The position numbers and the translations under genes are program-made. The notes under the pieces were generated by a model. The model saw only the letters and a list, made by a program, of their open reading frames with translations, did not search any database and had not been told where the DNA came from. A stretch of DNA of 64,000 nt from Poecilobothrus nobilitatus (taxonomy: Eukaryota; Arthropoda; Insecta; Diptera; Dolichopodidae). Below are positions 36,725 to 48,017 of the stretch, one piece after another (position 1 is the stretch's first letter; the number at the start of each line of letters is the position of its first letter). The stretch spans positions 178,248,200 through 178,312,199 of the forward strand of contig OX352774.1 in assembly GCA_947095535.1 (NCBI GenBank), read 5' to 3'.

Positions 36725-36909
36725 GGCCTCGGTGGCCTAGTAGGTAAAAGTGTATAAAATATAAACACCGAGAGAGTGTGCGTTCGAATCTCACACACGT
36801 CATAAAAGTTATTCCCCCTTACGACATTTACAGCCACGCCTGAACAAGATAGACTGTGCAATTTCCCGTTCACATTTATGTGGCAGAGAACTGTATTAAA
36901 AAAAAAAAA
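36725..36909 (+). mobile_element. tRNA-derived SINE, copy 3 (most complete)
   Basis: The head is complete: 'ggcctcggtggcctagtagg' with A box, 'aaacaccgaga', then B box 'gcgttcgaatctc'. The body follows ('cataaaagttattccccctt', 'acgacatttacagccacgcc', 'cacatttatgtggcagagaa') and the tail is 12 A. The B box follows the A box at tRNA-like spacing, so this copy could once have been transcribed by polymerase III. The parent tRNA is not certain. Confidence 0.9.
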
Positions 36910-39056
36910 TTAATTTTTTTAATTATTTCAGTTGCAACATAGGTATACATACATGCTCACCCACAATATATCATATACTCACAAATAATTTATGAAAATG
37001 TCATTTGTCGTCATTAAGTATTTACTTAAAGAAAAGTAAGTTTTTTTATTTGGACATGAAAAAGTTAGTTGTTAGAGAGTTACTCGAAGATTTGGTCAAA
37101 ATAATAACCAAAAACAATACGGAATTTACGAATTAATATATTAATTTTTTTTCACCGAAATTTCTTGGTGGAACTCCAAGATATTATATTTATTTTTATT
37201 TATTCTTTTTCTAATCTTAAGATTTTGTTTTGTGTTTTTATTTTCTTCTTTACAAAATTATTGGAACAAACTAAACAATAAATAAAATAAATATAATATT
37301 ACGGATTTAAAAGTTGTCTCAAAAAAAATTTTTGGGGGTCGGATAGACAGACGAAAGGACGCTTTAAACTTAATCGATACATTTTTCAATTAGGATGGGA
37401 TCCATACACTTTAGTCTAAATTAATCAAGTTTGTTTCAATGTGTTATAAACGAAAAAGTAATTTTAATATATCCGTAAGTTGTAACTATCGTTCATAAGG
37501 AAATTATAATAAGTTGGTAACGAAAAAAAAAATTTTTTTAAATTTTCAATTTTTCAATGATTGTTTGATAACGTTTCTTTTTTGATTATGATAAAATTCA
37601 ATTTTTTCTTTAAAATTTTCAATTGTCAATTGTTTTTTTTTTTTTTTTTTTGTGTGCTATTGTTACGATAATGCTAGTTTTTATAATAAAATATTTGCAT
37701 CTCTTATCCACTTTTTACTTTCATATAAAAAAACAAAAAAAATACATAAGTAAAATAAACTTATTTTTCTAAAGTATTTGATAGGTTAAAGACATCTAAC
37801 TGTTTGTCCCGAAAAACTAGCTTTTGAAAAGAAAAAAAAAAATAACAGTTTTCATTCTTTCTTCACTATCACAAAAAAAAAAAAAAGAAAAGAAAAAAAT
37901 CTGAAGAAAAAAGTTTTTTTATGCAGAACAAAAAACAAAAATAAATGAAAAATTTTGGAATAATTTTCTCGTTTTAAGGAAAATTGAAAAAACTAATAAA
38001 ACTTTTTTTTTTTTTCACAAAATATTTTTTATGCATATTTCTATATTTTCATTTTTTCATTGGTTTGTTTTTAATGTGTTTATTTAACTAGCAAAAAAAA
38101 TGAATGCAAAAAAAAAAAAAAAACTTTAAGTGATAGAAAGGGAAAAAATCACTTGCTGACAAAAACTGTCGATCTAAAAAAAAAAAAAAAACTATTATAA
38201 AGTTTAAAGAAAAACAAAAAACAAAAAATTCAAAAAGATAAAAACAAAAAACAAAAAAAATTAAAAGTCATCACATTAAGAAAAAAATTTCATTTCAAAA
38301 CATCACTTCGGTATTGAGTAATCGGAATATACGGGGAAAAAAAAATATTGGTTACATATCCTGATCCCATCACTAAATGATCATATCATCACTAATTTTT
38401 TTATATGAGATTTCGACATTTATATAAGTCATTTCCAATGTGTATATATACATTTTCTGTACATTTTAATTCGTGATAGAATATAAGACCCAAGGTTATA
38501 ACACCATAATGATCTTAAATCATTTGAGTGGGACAAAATTCTACAATAATTGCATTACATCCAAATTTGTCATATAAAAATGCATGTTGTTGGTACATTA
38601 CACAGACAGACAGATTTTTTTGAAAAGTTGAAATACTATAGTTGCATTATGGTATTTTTAATCACTAAAATTTATCATAAGACCATAAATTGTACGGGAC
38701 ATTACGACATAATAATATATTTTTCTTGCAAAATGTGAAAATACGAACAGTGAAAATCCAAAATGTGATAAAACAAATAAAACCAATGATAGAATATATG
38801 GATAAAGATGTAATATACGAATAAATGAAACTTTGCTATGTTATCGTTTTCCAGAAGAATTTTAGAAAAATATCTTTTGCTGTTGTGCTAAATTTTTTTT
38901 TATTATCATCTTTCATTATTGATACCAATATAGGTTTAAGATTATAATAGATCTAAGATTAGAATTAATGTAACTAAAAGAAGAAAACTTAACGGTAAAA
39001 TCATACGATTATTATTTGTGAACGGAATAAAAGACTGCATTATAAAATCTTTCAAT
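36910..39056. other. AT-rich spacer
   Basis: Purine homopolymer tracts dominate 37820-38290. No gene or bounded element seen. Confidence 0.5.
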
Positions 39057-39058
39057 TA

Positions 39059-39960
39059 CAGGGTGGGCGAACTTGGACTGACTGATTTGAAATGCTTATA
39101 AGATTTTTATTTTTAAAGTTTGTAATTTTATTTTTTTTTAAATGAAGGTATAAATTATTAAATTGTTTTTAAGCTAAGTGTAAAAAATAACATCCTTTAA
39201 ATGGCTTCCATTTTCGTGTTGGCAGTTAATAGCTCTTTTTAAGACATTTTGCATTATGTTGCGCAATTTCTGTGCGAATATTCTGTTTTAGTTCCTGCAT
39301 GTTTTGTGGTTTATTGACGTAAACTCGTTCCTTCAAGAAACCCAGTAAAAAAAAAACAGGGGGCGTCAAATCTGGGGACGGAAATCTGGAGATGTCCACG
39401 CAAATTTAGCATTTTTTGAAATTATTCGGTCATCGAAATGTACTCGCAGAATCGCCATTATCTCTTTCGCGGTATGAGCTGGAATCATATGTCACGATTA
39501 TTGAGAACTACTGGACGTAAATATTTGTCCAACATGGTCTAGTATACCGCTTCAGAGACGGTTCCTGGATGTTCAGTTTTATTTTCGCATAAATATGGAT
39601 AAAGTTATCGGTCATAATTCCACATCAAACAGTGCTCTCTCTCAGATGTAATTGTTGCCGATTTACTGTTCTCGGATTCTCCGTACCTCAAATTCGGCAG
39701 TTCTGTTTATCGACATATTCATTTAAATGAAAATGTGCTTCATCGCTCATAATTAGATTGTTCAAAAAATTGGTCGCGCGGAAAACATGATAAAATTCAA
39801 CAATATTTACATGTTCTTGAATTGAGTATGATGATTGATGACATTATAATATTTTATAAAATTCTTTATTATCTGTAAACAAAAATATAAACTAAAAAAC
39901 TTTAAAAATAAAAAATATTATTAGCATTTCAAATCAGTCAATTCAAGTTGGCCCATCCTG
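39059..39960 (-). mobile_element. mariner-type transposon, internally deleted, TA duplication
   Basis: The terminal inverted repeats run about 65 bp: left 'cagggtgggcgaacttggac' with 'tgactgatttgaaatgct'; right reverse complemented 'caggatgggccaacttgaat' with 'tgactgatttgaaatgct'. TA lies on both sides (39057-39058, 39961-39962). At 902 bp it is shorter than usual for the family (about 1.3 kb). The missing part is the DNA-binding N-terminal half of the transposase. Both ends are preserved, so it could in principle have been mobilised in trans. Confidence 0.9.
39226..39808 (-). pseudogene. mariner-type transposase, C-terminal remnant
   Basis: The minus-strand pieces in order are VEFYHVFRATNFLNN, LIMSDEAHFHLNEYVDKQNC, RI-stop-GTENPRTVN, LHLRESTV-stop-CGI, then in another frame TMLDKYLRPVVLNNRDI-stop-FQ. 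Further pieces are AHTAKEIMAILRVHFDDRII and finally GFLKERVYVNKPQNMQELKQ through the stop at 39226. Mariner transposases cut and paste through an Asp triad. The first (SDEAHF, codon 39742-39744) is present. The second normally lies in QQDGA, and that segment is deleted. The third region (normally SCDLTPLDFF) is frameshifted. All three internal stops are TGA where relatives have Trp. The protein is inactive. Confidence 0.85.
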
Positions 39961-39962
39961 TA

Positions 39963-41425
39963 TAAAAATTTTCATTAAAAAATTTTTAAACGACAAAATC
40001 TCGAAAAGTATTCGCTTAATACCTAAATTCTTTAAATTCAATCAAAACAGCTCATAAACTATTATGCAACATTATATGTAATAAGATTTCGTATATAACT
40101 TTCAAAGTAAATTATTATAAGAAAAATTTTATACAACTATTTATTAAAAATATTTCTTTTAAAATTTCATCCATTTTCCAATCAAAAATATTATTAGAAA
40201 ACTAAAATTTTGTTAAAAGTTGCAATTTAAAATAGTATTGAGTGAATTTAAGTTAACTTAAGTGATAAAATTGTTTTAAACTAAAAGAAAAAAAAAAAAA
40301 AAAAGACAGATAAATCTCCAATGCCTGCTCTGTGTATGAAAGGAAACTATATAAAGTGTAAAAATTTTCTTAAATCAATAAGTAAGAAATGTGTTTGAAA
40401 TGCCAAATTTTAGAGAAGAAAAAAATTTTTTTTTTTAAATCAGATATTATATAGAAAAAAAAAAAGTTAATTCCTTGATCCTTATATACATATATACATA
40501 TACAAATTCCTTTCAGTACTAATATAAATATATGTGTATGTGTTGAATACATTGTTCGATATAATATTATGTGTGCATATGTGGAAAAGTCATCTTATTT
40601 CCAGATGACAAGTAAAGTTACTTTTACGATTAATTTTTGATTACAGAGAAATAAAAAAAAAAGTTTTTCCTTTAAAAAAAAAAAAATACTAAAATTTTCG
40701 GAGGAGTGTAAAGTTTTGTTTTTTTTTATAAATTTTGTAAAAATAAAAAAACAAAAAAACTTTAAATATAAATGTGTCTTATTTTAATTGGGTTTGGGGT
40801 TAAAGAAGTTTTATTTTGATAAAAATAAATTCAACAAAAAAAAAAATTTGATGAAATGATTCATATATGTGTTATAAAATAATATATATATATATATATC
40901 AATCTTAGAAATGATAAATGTTTCTTAGGAAGGTTTTTGTAAAGTATCTAATTGGTAAAATAATTTTTTTATGTGTATTATGTGTAATCTGTGTGTATTT
41001 TTTAGTTTAAAATTTCTTTAAGTTTTTCTAGAAAGAATTCACTTAGACTTTTAATAGGAAGAAAATAGAAGGATTTTTTTAAGGATTTAAATTTTGTTTT
41101 TTTAAATTGTTAAGTATTGCAGAATGTATAGATACGGTTTTTTTTTTACAAAGTCTCATTGGGTAATAGTTGAACAAGTCACAACAGTCGTGTGCTGTTT
41201 TTTTTTAATTTTAACAAAATGGTCGTGATTTAAATAAAGTTTTTGTGGTTTTTTTAAATTAAAAAAAATTCCTTGTAACTGATACAAATTTAAAATCTGA
41301 TATACGTATACAGTTGATAAATTTTTAATTTTATAATGTTGTCATTAAACTTTTTTTTTCGTTGATATTTTTGTTTCAATTAAACTTTCAACAATTATTG
41401 TTTTAAGATATTTTGTACAACTATA
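39963..41425. other. AT-rich spacer
   Basis: TA dinucleotide run near 40883-40898 and many A/T tracts. No gene seen. Confidence 0.5.
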
Positions 41426-41644
41426 GTATGTGTAGGTGCAGTAATAGTACGCCCGAGGAAATTAAGCCATTAATTCCAAAACTTTTGGAAATGAAGCTCG
41501 CGAGCGTTAATTCCTTTTTGAATTGAAAATTAAAGCCCATAATTAAAAGGAAATAAAACCCACAGGCTTTAATTCCTTTTAACCCCCACTATTTTTTGTT
41601 ATTAAAAGAAGAGAGTAATAGAATATGTAGAGTAAATGCATTAG

Positions 41645-41895
41645 GAGGGATTTTAGAGTTTTGGATAAAAATTGGGGTATCCTCTTTTTCCAGAATATTT
41701 ACTTTCCAGAATATGTATTTGTGCGAGTTTCTGAATTGGGAGGGATTTTAGAATTGGTTACAAAATCAGGGTAATATGCTTTTTCCAAAATATGTATATA
41801 AGTAATACTCCTATTGTCAAAGATTTTGCGAGGGATTTTAGAATTGAATTCAAAATCAGGATTATACACTTTTTCCAGAATAATTAGATATACCT
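41645..41895 (-). repeat. minisatellite units inside foldback copy 2
   Basis: 'agggattttaga' begins at about 41646, 41741 and 41831 (spacings about 95 and 90 bp), each followed by 'aaaatcagg' and 'tttttcca(g/a)aata'. They are inverse to the units at 13.8-14.2 kb. One unit in the opposite orientation lies at 42310-42360, so units face each other across the element. Confidence 0.8.
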
Positions 41896-42443
41896 TGACT
41901 TCCATATTGTAAAAAAAATGTTTTTTTTTATAATGCATATATTGTAGTAAAAACATTTTTTACAATTTAGTAAGTTCCATATTATTTAAAGCAAGTTTCA
42001 GATGCGCAGAAAAAAGCAGAGCGTGTATCGAAAAAATGCTCGATGCTTTTTAGTTATCAGTGTTATAAGGATATATATAACGGAATTTTTATTTAGTTTT
42101 TAGTAATTTTAATAAAAATTTCAAACTATTCCATAATGTAAATATACTAGATCGTAAGTTTTTGACAATATAGTAGGTAAATTTAAAATTTAAATTTAAG
42201 TACAGTTTAAAGGCGATTTAAAAACAGTTTTTTTTACAATATGGAACTCACCCATATGCATATGCGAGTTTTTAGGAGGATTATATACATATTTTGGAAA
42301 AAGCGTATAACCTTGATTTTGTAACCAACTCTAAAATATCTCCTAATTCAGAAACTCGCATATGCATATACCTATCCAAATATTTTGTGAAAGGCGATCC
42401 CTCCCAAAATCCCTGAGGCCTTAACAATGAGACAAAAGTTCCA

Positions 42444-42481
42444 TGGGACTTTTGGCTCATTGAAGTGAGCCAAAAGTCCCA
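42444..42481. repeat. perfect 16-bp stem hairpin inside foldback copy 2
   Basis: 'tgggacttttggctca' (42444-42459) and 'tgagccaaaagtccca' (42466-42481) are exact inverse complements around a TTGAAG loop. A third degraded copy ('tgagacaaaagttcc') lies just upstream at 42428-42442. Confidence 0.9.
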
Positions 42482-42576
42482 ATGGAGAAAAGGATTTAAA
42501 GGGTGTTTGAGTTTTTGGAATTAAAGGCAGCGGGCTTTATTTCCTCGGGCGTTCTGTCACTGCACCGTATGTGTAG

Positions 42577-42977
42577 TATCCGTGACATCAAAATTGCATA
42601 AAAAAAAGCGTTTGAATGCGCTACAAATATACATAAAGTTTTTTAATGCATTGTAAAACCGATGTTTCGCATCTAAATGCAATGCGAATGTAATACAATT
42701 TAGAACAACTTTTTCGCCGGACAACTTTTTCGCAATTTAGAACAACTTTTTTTTTTAACAATTCAAATTTATTATCAAATTGTCAAAGATAAATTAAAAG
42801 TGTCCAGAAAATTTTAGATGCAAAAATTTTAAACAAACGCACATCGTAGACTGTGTACAAACTGTCATAATGCAATTTGGATCATGATACTTTGTAAAAA
42901 GCTTTTGTTTTAGAATTTGGATCATAATACTTTGCATCGGATGCATTTTTTATGCAATTTGGATGTCACGGTATGCA
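42577..42977. mobile_element. inverted-repeat element adjoining foldback copy 2
   Basis: Left 'tatccgtgacatcaaaattg' with 'cataaaaaaaagc'; right reverse complemented 'taccgtgacatccaaattgc' with 'ataaaaaatgc'. The element is about 400 bp and noncoding, with recurring 'tttggatcatgatac'/'tttggatcataatac' and 'tttttcgc' blocks. It begins almost exactly where the neighbour's target duplication ends. Confidence 0.65.
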
Positions 42978-43385
42978 TTTTAAATAGATGGTGAAAAAAT
43001 ATTTTTACTTTTACAAATGTTATACAAATAGAAACAAAACGAATATTTTAATTTTTATTATTTATTTATTTATGTTTTTTTTACTTCAAAAATAAAAAGA
43101 AAATTTTTGAGAATTTTATAAAATCGCAGAAATTTTTTTTTTTTATTTGATTTAAGTTATATTTTTTTTCTTTATTTGTGTTGCAAATGAAAAAACTAAA
43201 CTAAAAATTTAAGTTTTGATGTTTTTCCGTTCGTTTGTTTAAAAAAAAAAAAAAAAAAAAAAACCTTTCAGTAATTTAATATGTAAACCAAATATGATTA
43301 AATAAAATTGTATTTTGATTTAATGTTACTGATATTTGAGATTCAAATTATGACATTTTAGTTAGAGATCTTATATAAAGATTGT
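42978..43385. other. AT-rich spacer
   Basis: Poly(A) run of about 23 at 43241-43263. No gene seen. Confidence 0.5.
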
Positions 43386-43389
43386 ACAC

Positions 43390-44091
43390 GCATAAGAACT
43401 TTATCCGTTTTAGAGCAGATACGAGTGATATAAACTAGAAAAAATTTGGAAGTTAGAATAAGTGATGGAGAGATCTACTATATACGATTTTTGAGATATG
43501 GTACTATAAAGTTTTTGGTGTTTTGTCAAAAAAATTTTATAACCTTTGAATGGCTTTATAGAGATGCAACCAAATACATTTTTACGAGTTTTAATTTTTG
43601 CAGTTAATTAAGTAATTTAATTGCCAAATTGATAATTTTTCTATTCTTTTTTTTTCCTATTTTTTTCCTATCATCATATTTCGAAAATTGAGGCTAATTG
43701 AAGAACATTGGTATTATTAATAAAGTTTAAAATGCTCTTTCTAAATATGCTATAAAAAAATACTCTAAATACAGGATGCTTCAAAAGAAAATTAAATTTG
43801 TAATTTTTTTTTTTTTTAAATAATTTCAAACCTTTTCTAGTTACATATGTAATTTCTGGGTATTTGAAAATCATGAAGACGCCAAAAATTAAAGTACGTA
43901 ACTCTACAAAAAGTATTTTAAAGGGTTGTTATAGATTTTTGTTTTTATAACAAATCACCAAACATCTTTAAAGCCCTGTAACTTGAAAATCGTGCAGAAT
44001 AAAGCTAAAATCTTAAACTAAAATCTTTTTTTAGTCTTTGCCTCCTCTATCAGCCCCAGAACGGATAGCTTTCTAATGTGAAACACCTTGT
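43390..44091 (-). mobile_element. inverted-repeat MITE, family M1 copy 2 (diverged)
   Basis: The interior 'tagcatatttagaaagagc' / 'tactctaaatacaggatgct' / 'tcaaaagaaaattaaattt' is, inverted, the interior of the 3.8-kb element. Its arms agree loosely: 'tccgttttagagcagat' left, and 'tccgttctggggctgat' in the reversed right end. The right terminus 'gaaacaccttgtgta' is an eroded CAGGGTG-type end, and the left terminus is not clear. Confidence 0.65.
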
Positions 44092-44715
44092 GTATACAAA
44101 ATAAATAAAATATTTTATATTTTTCTACTGCCTGGCGTTTGACATTTTATAAAAGAGGTGAATATTAGTTTTTTTTATAACACTAAAATAATTTCATTTG
44201 GTGAGTAGTTTTTTAATAATTATTTGAATTATTTGAATATTATTTAAATATTATTTAAGTTCTTCTAGATTTCAATTTTTTTTTACAAATTTGATAATTT
44301 AAAGTTCATGATTAAATAAAACAGTTCAAAAGTATTTCAAACTAGCTAAACTTTGTTAACTTTAAAATAGTCTCACGAACTTAATATATGGTGGTTCTAT
44401 AACATTTAATTATTTTATATAAAATTCCAGATTTTAATTAAGTATATAATATATTATAGATATACATATTCACAGTTGAATGACATCTACATGAATCCAT
44501 TTATGCCAAACCAACTAAATTTTTCAGCAGTCAGTGATATTTCACAACATTTTAGACATTTAAATTAATTATAAGTACTATGATAGGAGGATACAAGTTT
44601 CTTAATTGTATGACAGTTACCAAACCATGTTACGTTTGGGATTACCAACGTTACCAATATTTTTAGGATTGGTTGTCATAAAATGTAACTTAACTTAAAA
44701 CAAAAAAGAAGTTAT
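44092..44715. other. AT-rich spacer
   Basis: Nothing recognisable. Confidence 0.5.
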
Positions 44716-44719
44716 ATAA

Positions 44720-45005
44720 CAACTATTCAAACTCGCTGGCCGGACTTATTTGGTTTCATTAACGAAACGGGTCTTTATATAAAAACGAAATGGTCAAAAT
44801 TACCTAATAGTAAAAATTTTAGCTTCATTATTTTATGAGTTATCGTGCAGTCGAACAAACAGAAGAACTGATGGATGTACATAGCTAAATAGACTCAGAA
44901 TGCCATCCTTAACAAGAACATAATATTATATACTTTTCTATGTCTTTCTTGTTTTCTTTATAGTGTTACAAATGTAATGGCATATTTATTATACCCTTAT
45001 AATTA
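44720..45005 (-). mobile_element. DINE-1-like element, family 1 copy D (5' part)
   Basis: 'gagttatcgtgcagtcgaac', 'gatggatgtacatagctaaa', 'gactcagaatgccatcctta' and 'gttacaaatgtaatggcata' with 'tttattataccctt' match copy C and the inverse of copy A. Confidence 0.75.
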
Positions 45006-45319
45006 TGTTTGTAAATGTGGAAAGAAAAAAAATTTATCACATTCGCTTTCCTTCTTTTTATTTATGCCATAGAAAACTAAATTTTATTGACTAAAAACTT
45101 TGTCATGTGCATAAGAAACGAATAAGTTTTTATTGCAAATAAATAACTTCAGTTTTTTGCAAAATATTCTAAGAAGTTTCTGTATGCACTTTTAAATGTT
45201 TAAACCAAACATCAAGAAAATAAATTTAAAATTTTTTTCTCCATTTTCATTACAGTAAGTTGTCTATAATTAGATTTAGTGGTTTATGTTTGAAATTTAT
45301 TATTCGATTAGAAAAAAGA

Positions 45320-45490
45320 GAAAAAATAATTTCCTAAATTTTTCCTAAATCTCTTTTCCCCAAGAGTCCCTCCCACATCCCTATATCGTAACCAAAACTA
45401 TAAATTTGTTTTAAAGGCCTCAAGCTAAAGTTTGATTTAAAAAAAAAAGGTGGTTTTGTTTGGTTAAAAGAGGCTTTTCACCAGCTCTGG
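45320..45490 (+). repeat. dispersed repeat, copy 2 (partner at 1.4 kb)
   Basis: 'ccccaagagtccctccca', 'catccctatatcgtaacc', 'aatttgttttaaaggcctca' and 'ggtggttttgtttggtta' align with 1381-1540. Confidence 0.5.
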
Positions 45491-46336
45491 TACAAAAAAC
45501 AAAAATCAGAATTTGTTTACACTGATTAGTGATTTTATTACACATCATATTGTGATGTGAATGAATCTAGATTTACCTCTTGATAAAAAATGTTCATTCT
45601 TCCTTTATTTTAATTCTGTGATCGTATTTTAAAGATAAGTATACGCAAAAATTATGCACCTAATGTAAATTGGTTTATATTATCATATACTTTCGTAAGT
45701 TTCCTATCATTCAAATCCGTGTTAACATGAGAAATACATAGTAATGGTTTTTTTCAGTGCTATGTCACAATACTATTCTCAATACTATTATATATACAAA
45801 GAATTTTATATGATTGTAATTGCAATAGCAGTGGTTAAAATATATTTAAAAATAGTAATGATAGATCATATTTAGTAGATAGTAGTAAAAAAACCATTAT
45901 TTAAGATTTAAAAAGAAGATCTGTTTTGTTATAAGTTTCCTTAGTTTAAATTTTCTAATTATCTTATGATTAAACCTTAAAAATAAGACTTTTTATTTGT
46001 TTTCCAACCTAATTTTTCTCTATATTTTAACTTTATGTTACAAGCATTTATTGGAATATGTTTTTGGTTTTTTTGTGTTAATTTACATAGGCATTTAAAT
46101 TAATTGTTTATTTTAGGCATTTAGGCATTTAAATTAATTTACATTAATTTACATAATGCATTTTCCTTCGAATTTTCTTAATTATTTCTTCATTACATTT
46201 CCTTTGTTGCTGAATCATAGGTGAAGCATATGAAAATACAGAGAACCTAATATTAGAGAATTTAATACAGAGAATCAATCTAATGAGAGTTTGATACGTA
46301 ATTATTTTTACATGTTTATTAATAATTTTATTATAG
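45491..46336. other. AT-rich spacer with a small duplication
   Basis: 'aggcatttaaattaatt' recurs at about 46090 and 46123, and 'atttacattaatttacat' follows. No gene seen. Confidence 0.55.
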
Positions 46337-47010
46337 ACGAGGAAGAGTGCAGTAGAGTAGACTGTGTCAACTCTGGGATACTCGTATGAACGTAATATAT
46401 CCTGTTTCTATAAAACTTGATCATCTTTTAAAAACATTCAGATGTTTTAGTACCGAACTACAGAGATATATTTATGTAAATTGTGGAGTTGTATGACAGC
46501 TCTATTGCGTCTAGCTTCATTAAGTTCCAAGAAATGCAAGAAGCCTGAACCGGCTGCTTTAGACCAATCAAATTTTACAAAAGTTTTTGGCATGCAACTC
46601 GACACTTTTTCACTAAATTTCAGATAGCTAGCTTCAATAGACAATGAGCTATTTTCATTTAAAAAGTGAAGTTGTATGGTAACTATCCGAACCTGTCATA
46701 TCATCACAACCAAATTTTACAGAAGTTGTTGCCATAAAACTGGATCATCATTTGCAAAATTTCAGATACCTAGATTGAATAGACACTGGGTTATTTCCAT
46801 TTAAAGAAAGAAGTTGTATGGCAGCTACTCGAACCCAGCGGCCGAAAATGGTGGAGTTAAATAGCAAAACTAACAATTTTGTAAAAGTGACGTAAAAGAA
46901 ATCTCAGCCTTCTAGCTCCTTTATTTTTTGAGTTATCGTGCGGACGGACACTGAGTTATTTTTATTTAAAAAGAGAAGTTGTATGGCAGCTACTCGAACC
47001 CCACCCGATA
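46337..47010 (-). mobile_element. DINE-1-like element, family 1 copy E
   Basis: Inverse of copy A over most of its length: 'cgaggaagagtgcagtagag', 'gggatactcgtatgaacgta', 'atatatcctgtttctat', 'ttgtggagttgtatgacagc', 'ccaaattttacagaagttgt' and 'gttatcgtgcggacggacac'. The TTATACCC end is not present. An internal 'agttgtatggcagctactcg' unit occurs twice (about 46809 and 46976). Confidence 0.8.
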
Positions 47011-47618
47011 CACATTATAGTCAAAATATTCTTAAATATACCGCTTGATAAACTAAAGAGTACGAATTATGTATAATATGTCACAAGATGGTCCCCGACA
47101 AAATTAAATCTGGTGTACAACTATCTCAGATTTGTGGGGTTCACGAATATAATATTAGGGGAAGTTACAATTGATCAACTTTAAATTTCGCTTCTAATAC
47201 AATTATTTTTTTTACCAATTACTAATTATAATAAGTTGTGATGTGAGTTGACATGTGAGATCCACCGACTCTATTATTAAAATATTTTTTAAGAAAATTT
47301 CCTATGATTACCTAATCCTTTACATTATACGTTAATGTTATAGTAGAGATCTTGTTTAATTTAATATACCTTTACATAAATTTTGAAACATTGTTAAAAA
47401 AAAAAGTTTTTATTAGAAACTTTTTAACAAAAAGCATTAAAATCATTTTGTATCCTAGACGTCTTAAGTGAATATTGTAAAATAAATATTGGGGTTCGTT
47501 ACAATCTTTTAAATTTTTTGCAATTTTGAGTTTAAGTATAGTTTGTTGATTAAAACATCAATCCAAAAAATATTCTAAGTCTATTATATAAATAAATTAG
47601 AATTAAGCAGCATTATTA
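47011..47618. other. AT-rich spacer
   Basis: Nothing recognisable. Confidence 0.5.
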
Positions 47619-47621
47619 AAA

Positions 47622-48017
47622 CTTTTTTTTTTTTTTTTTTAACTTTTATTTATTACTATTTGTTATTCTATTTTACAGAATCTAGAAAAAAGTTTACAAA
47701 ACTAGGTTACACTTATAATATTAAATGTATTAACATGTAAAAAACGAAATTTTTATTTTGTTAAATACGAAATCGTTTTTTTTTTTTTTAAATTATAATG
47801 TATTTCTAATTAGAGCGTAGCCATTAAGTGCTAATATTAATTCTATTTTTATTTAATTGTAAAAAATTAGTTAAAAAGTAATTCATTTTCTTATACTATG
47901 TAAGATAAAAACTTAGAGACTAGCTTAAACCTACTTAACCTAACCTACGATCCTAGCCTACCTTACGCTAAATAAATATACTGTATTAAAAAATTGATAC
48001 AATATATTTTGTTTACA
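47622..48017 (-). mobile_element. LINE 3' untranslated region and poly(A) tail
   Basis: The T run at 47623-47640 is the poly(A) tail of the minus-strand LINE whose coding end is at 48018. The intervening sequence, with 'cttaacctaacctacg' (plus strand), is noncoding. The exact boundary is inferred from the homopolymer. Confidence 0.65.

Larger units (their letters stand above)
41435..42566. mobile_element. foldback element, 9-bp duplication (family F, copy 2)
   Basis: Left 'ggtgcagtaatagtacgccc' with 'gaggaaattaagcc'; right reverse complemented 'ggtgcagtgacagaacgccc' with 'gaggaaataaagccc'. Both arms continue to 'ttaattccaaaa'. Perfect flanking duplication 'gtatgtgta' at 41426-41434 and 42567-42575. 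No transposase frame. A long inverted repeat with a 9-bp duplication fits Foldback or Mutator-like elements. The interior carries the same minisatellite as the 13.5-kb element. Confidence 0.85.

Noticed and set aside
36725..36800. possible free-standing tRNA gene
   Set aside because: A and B boxes are present but the cloverleaf is incomplete and a SINE body plus poly(A) follow.
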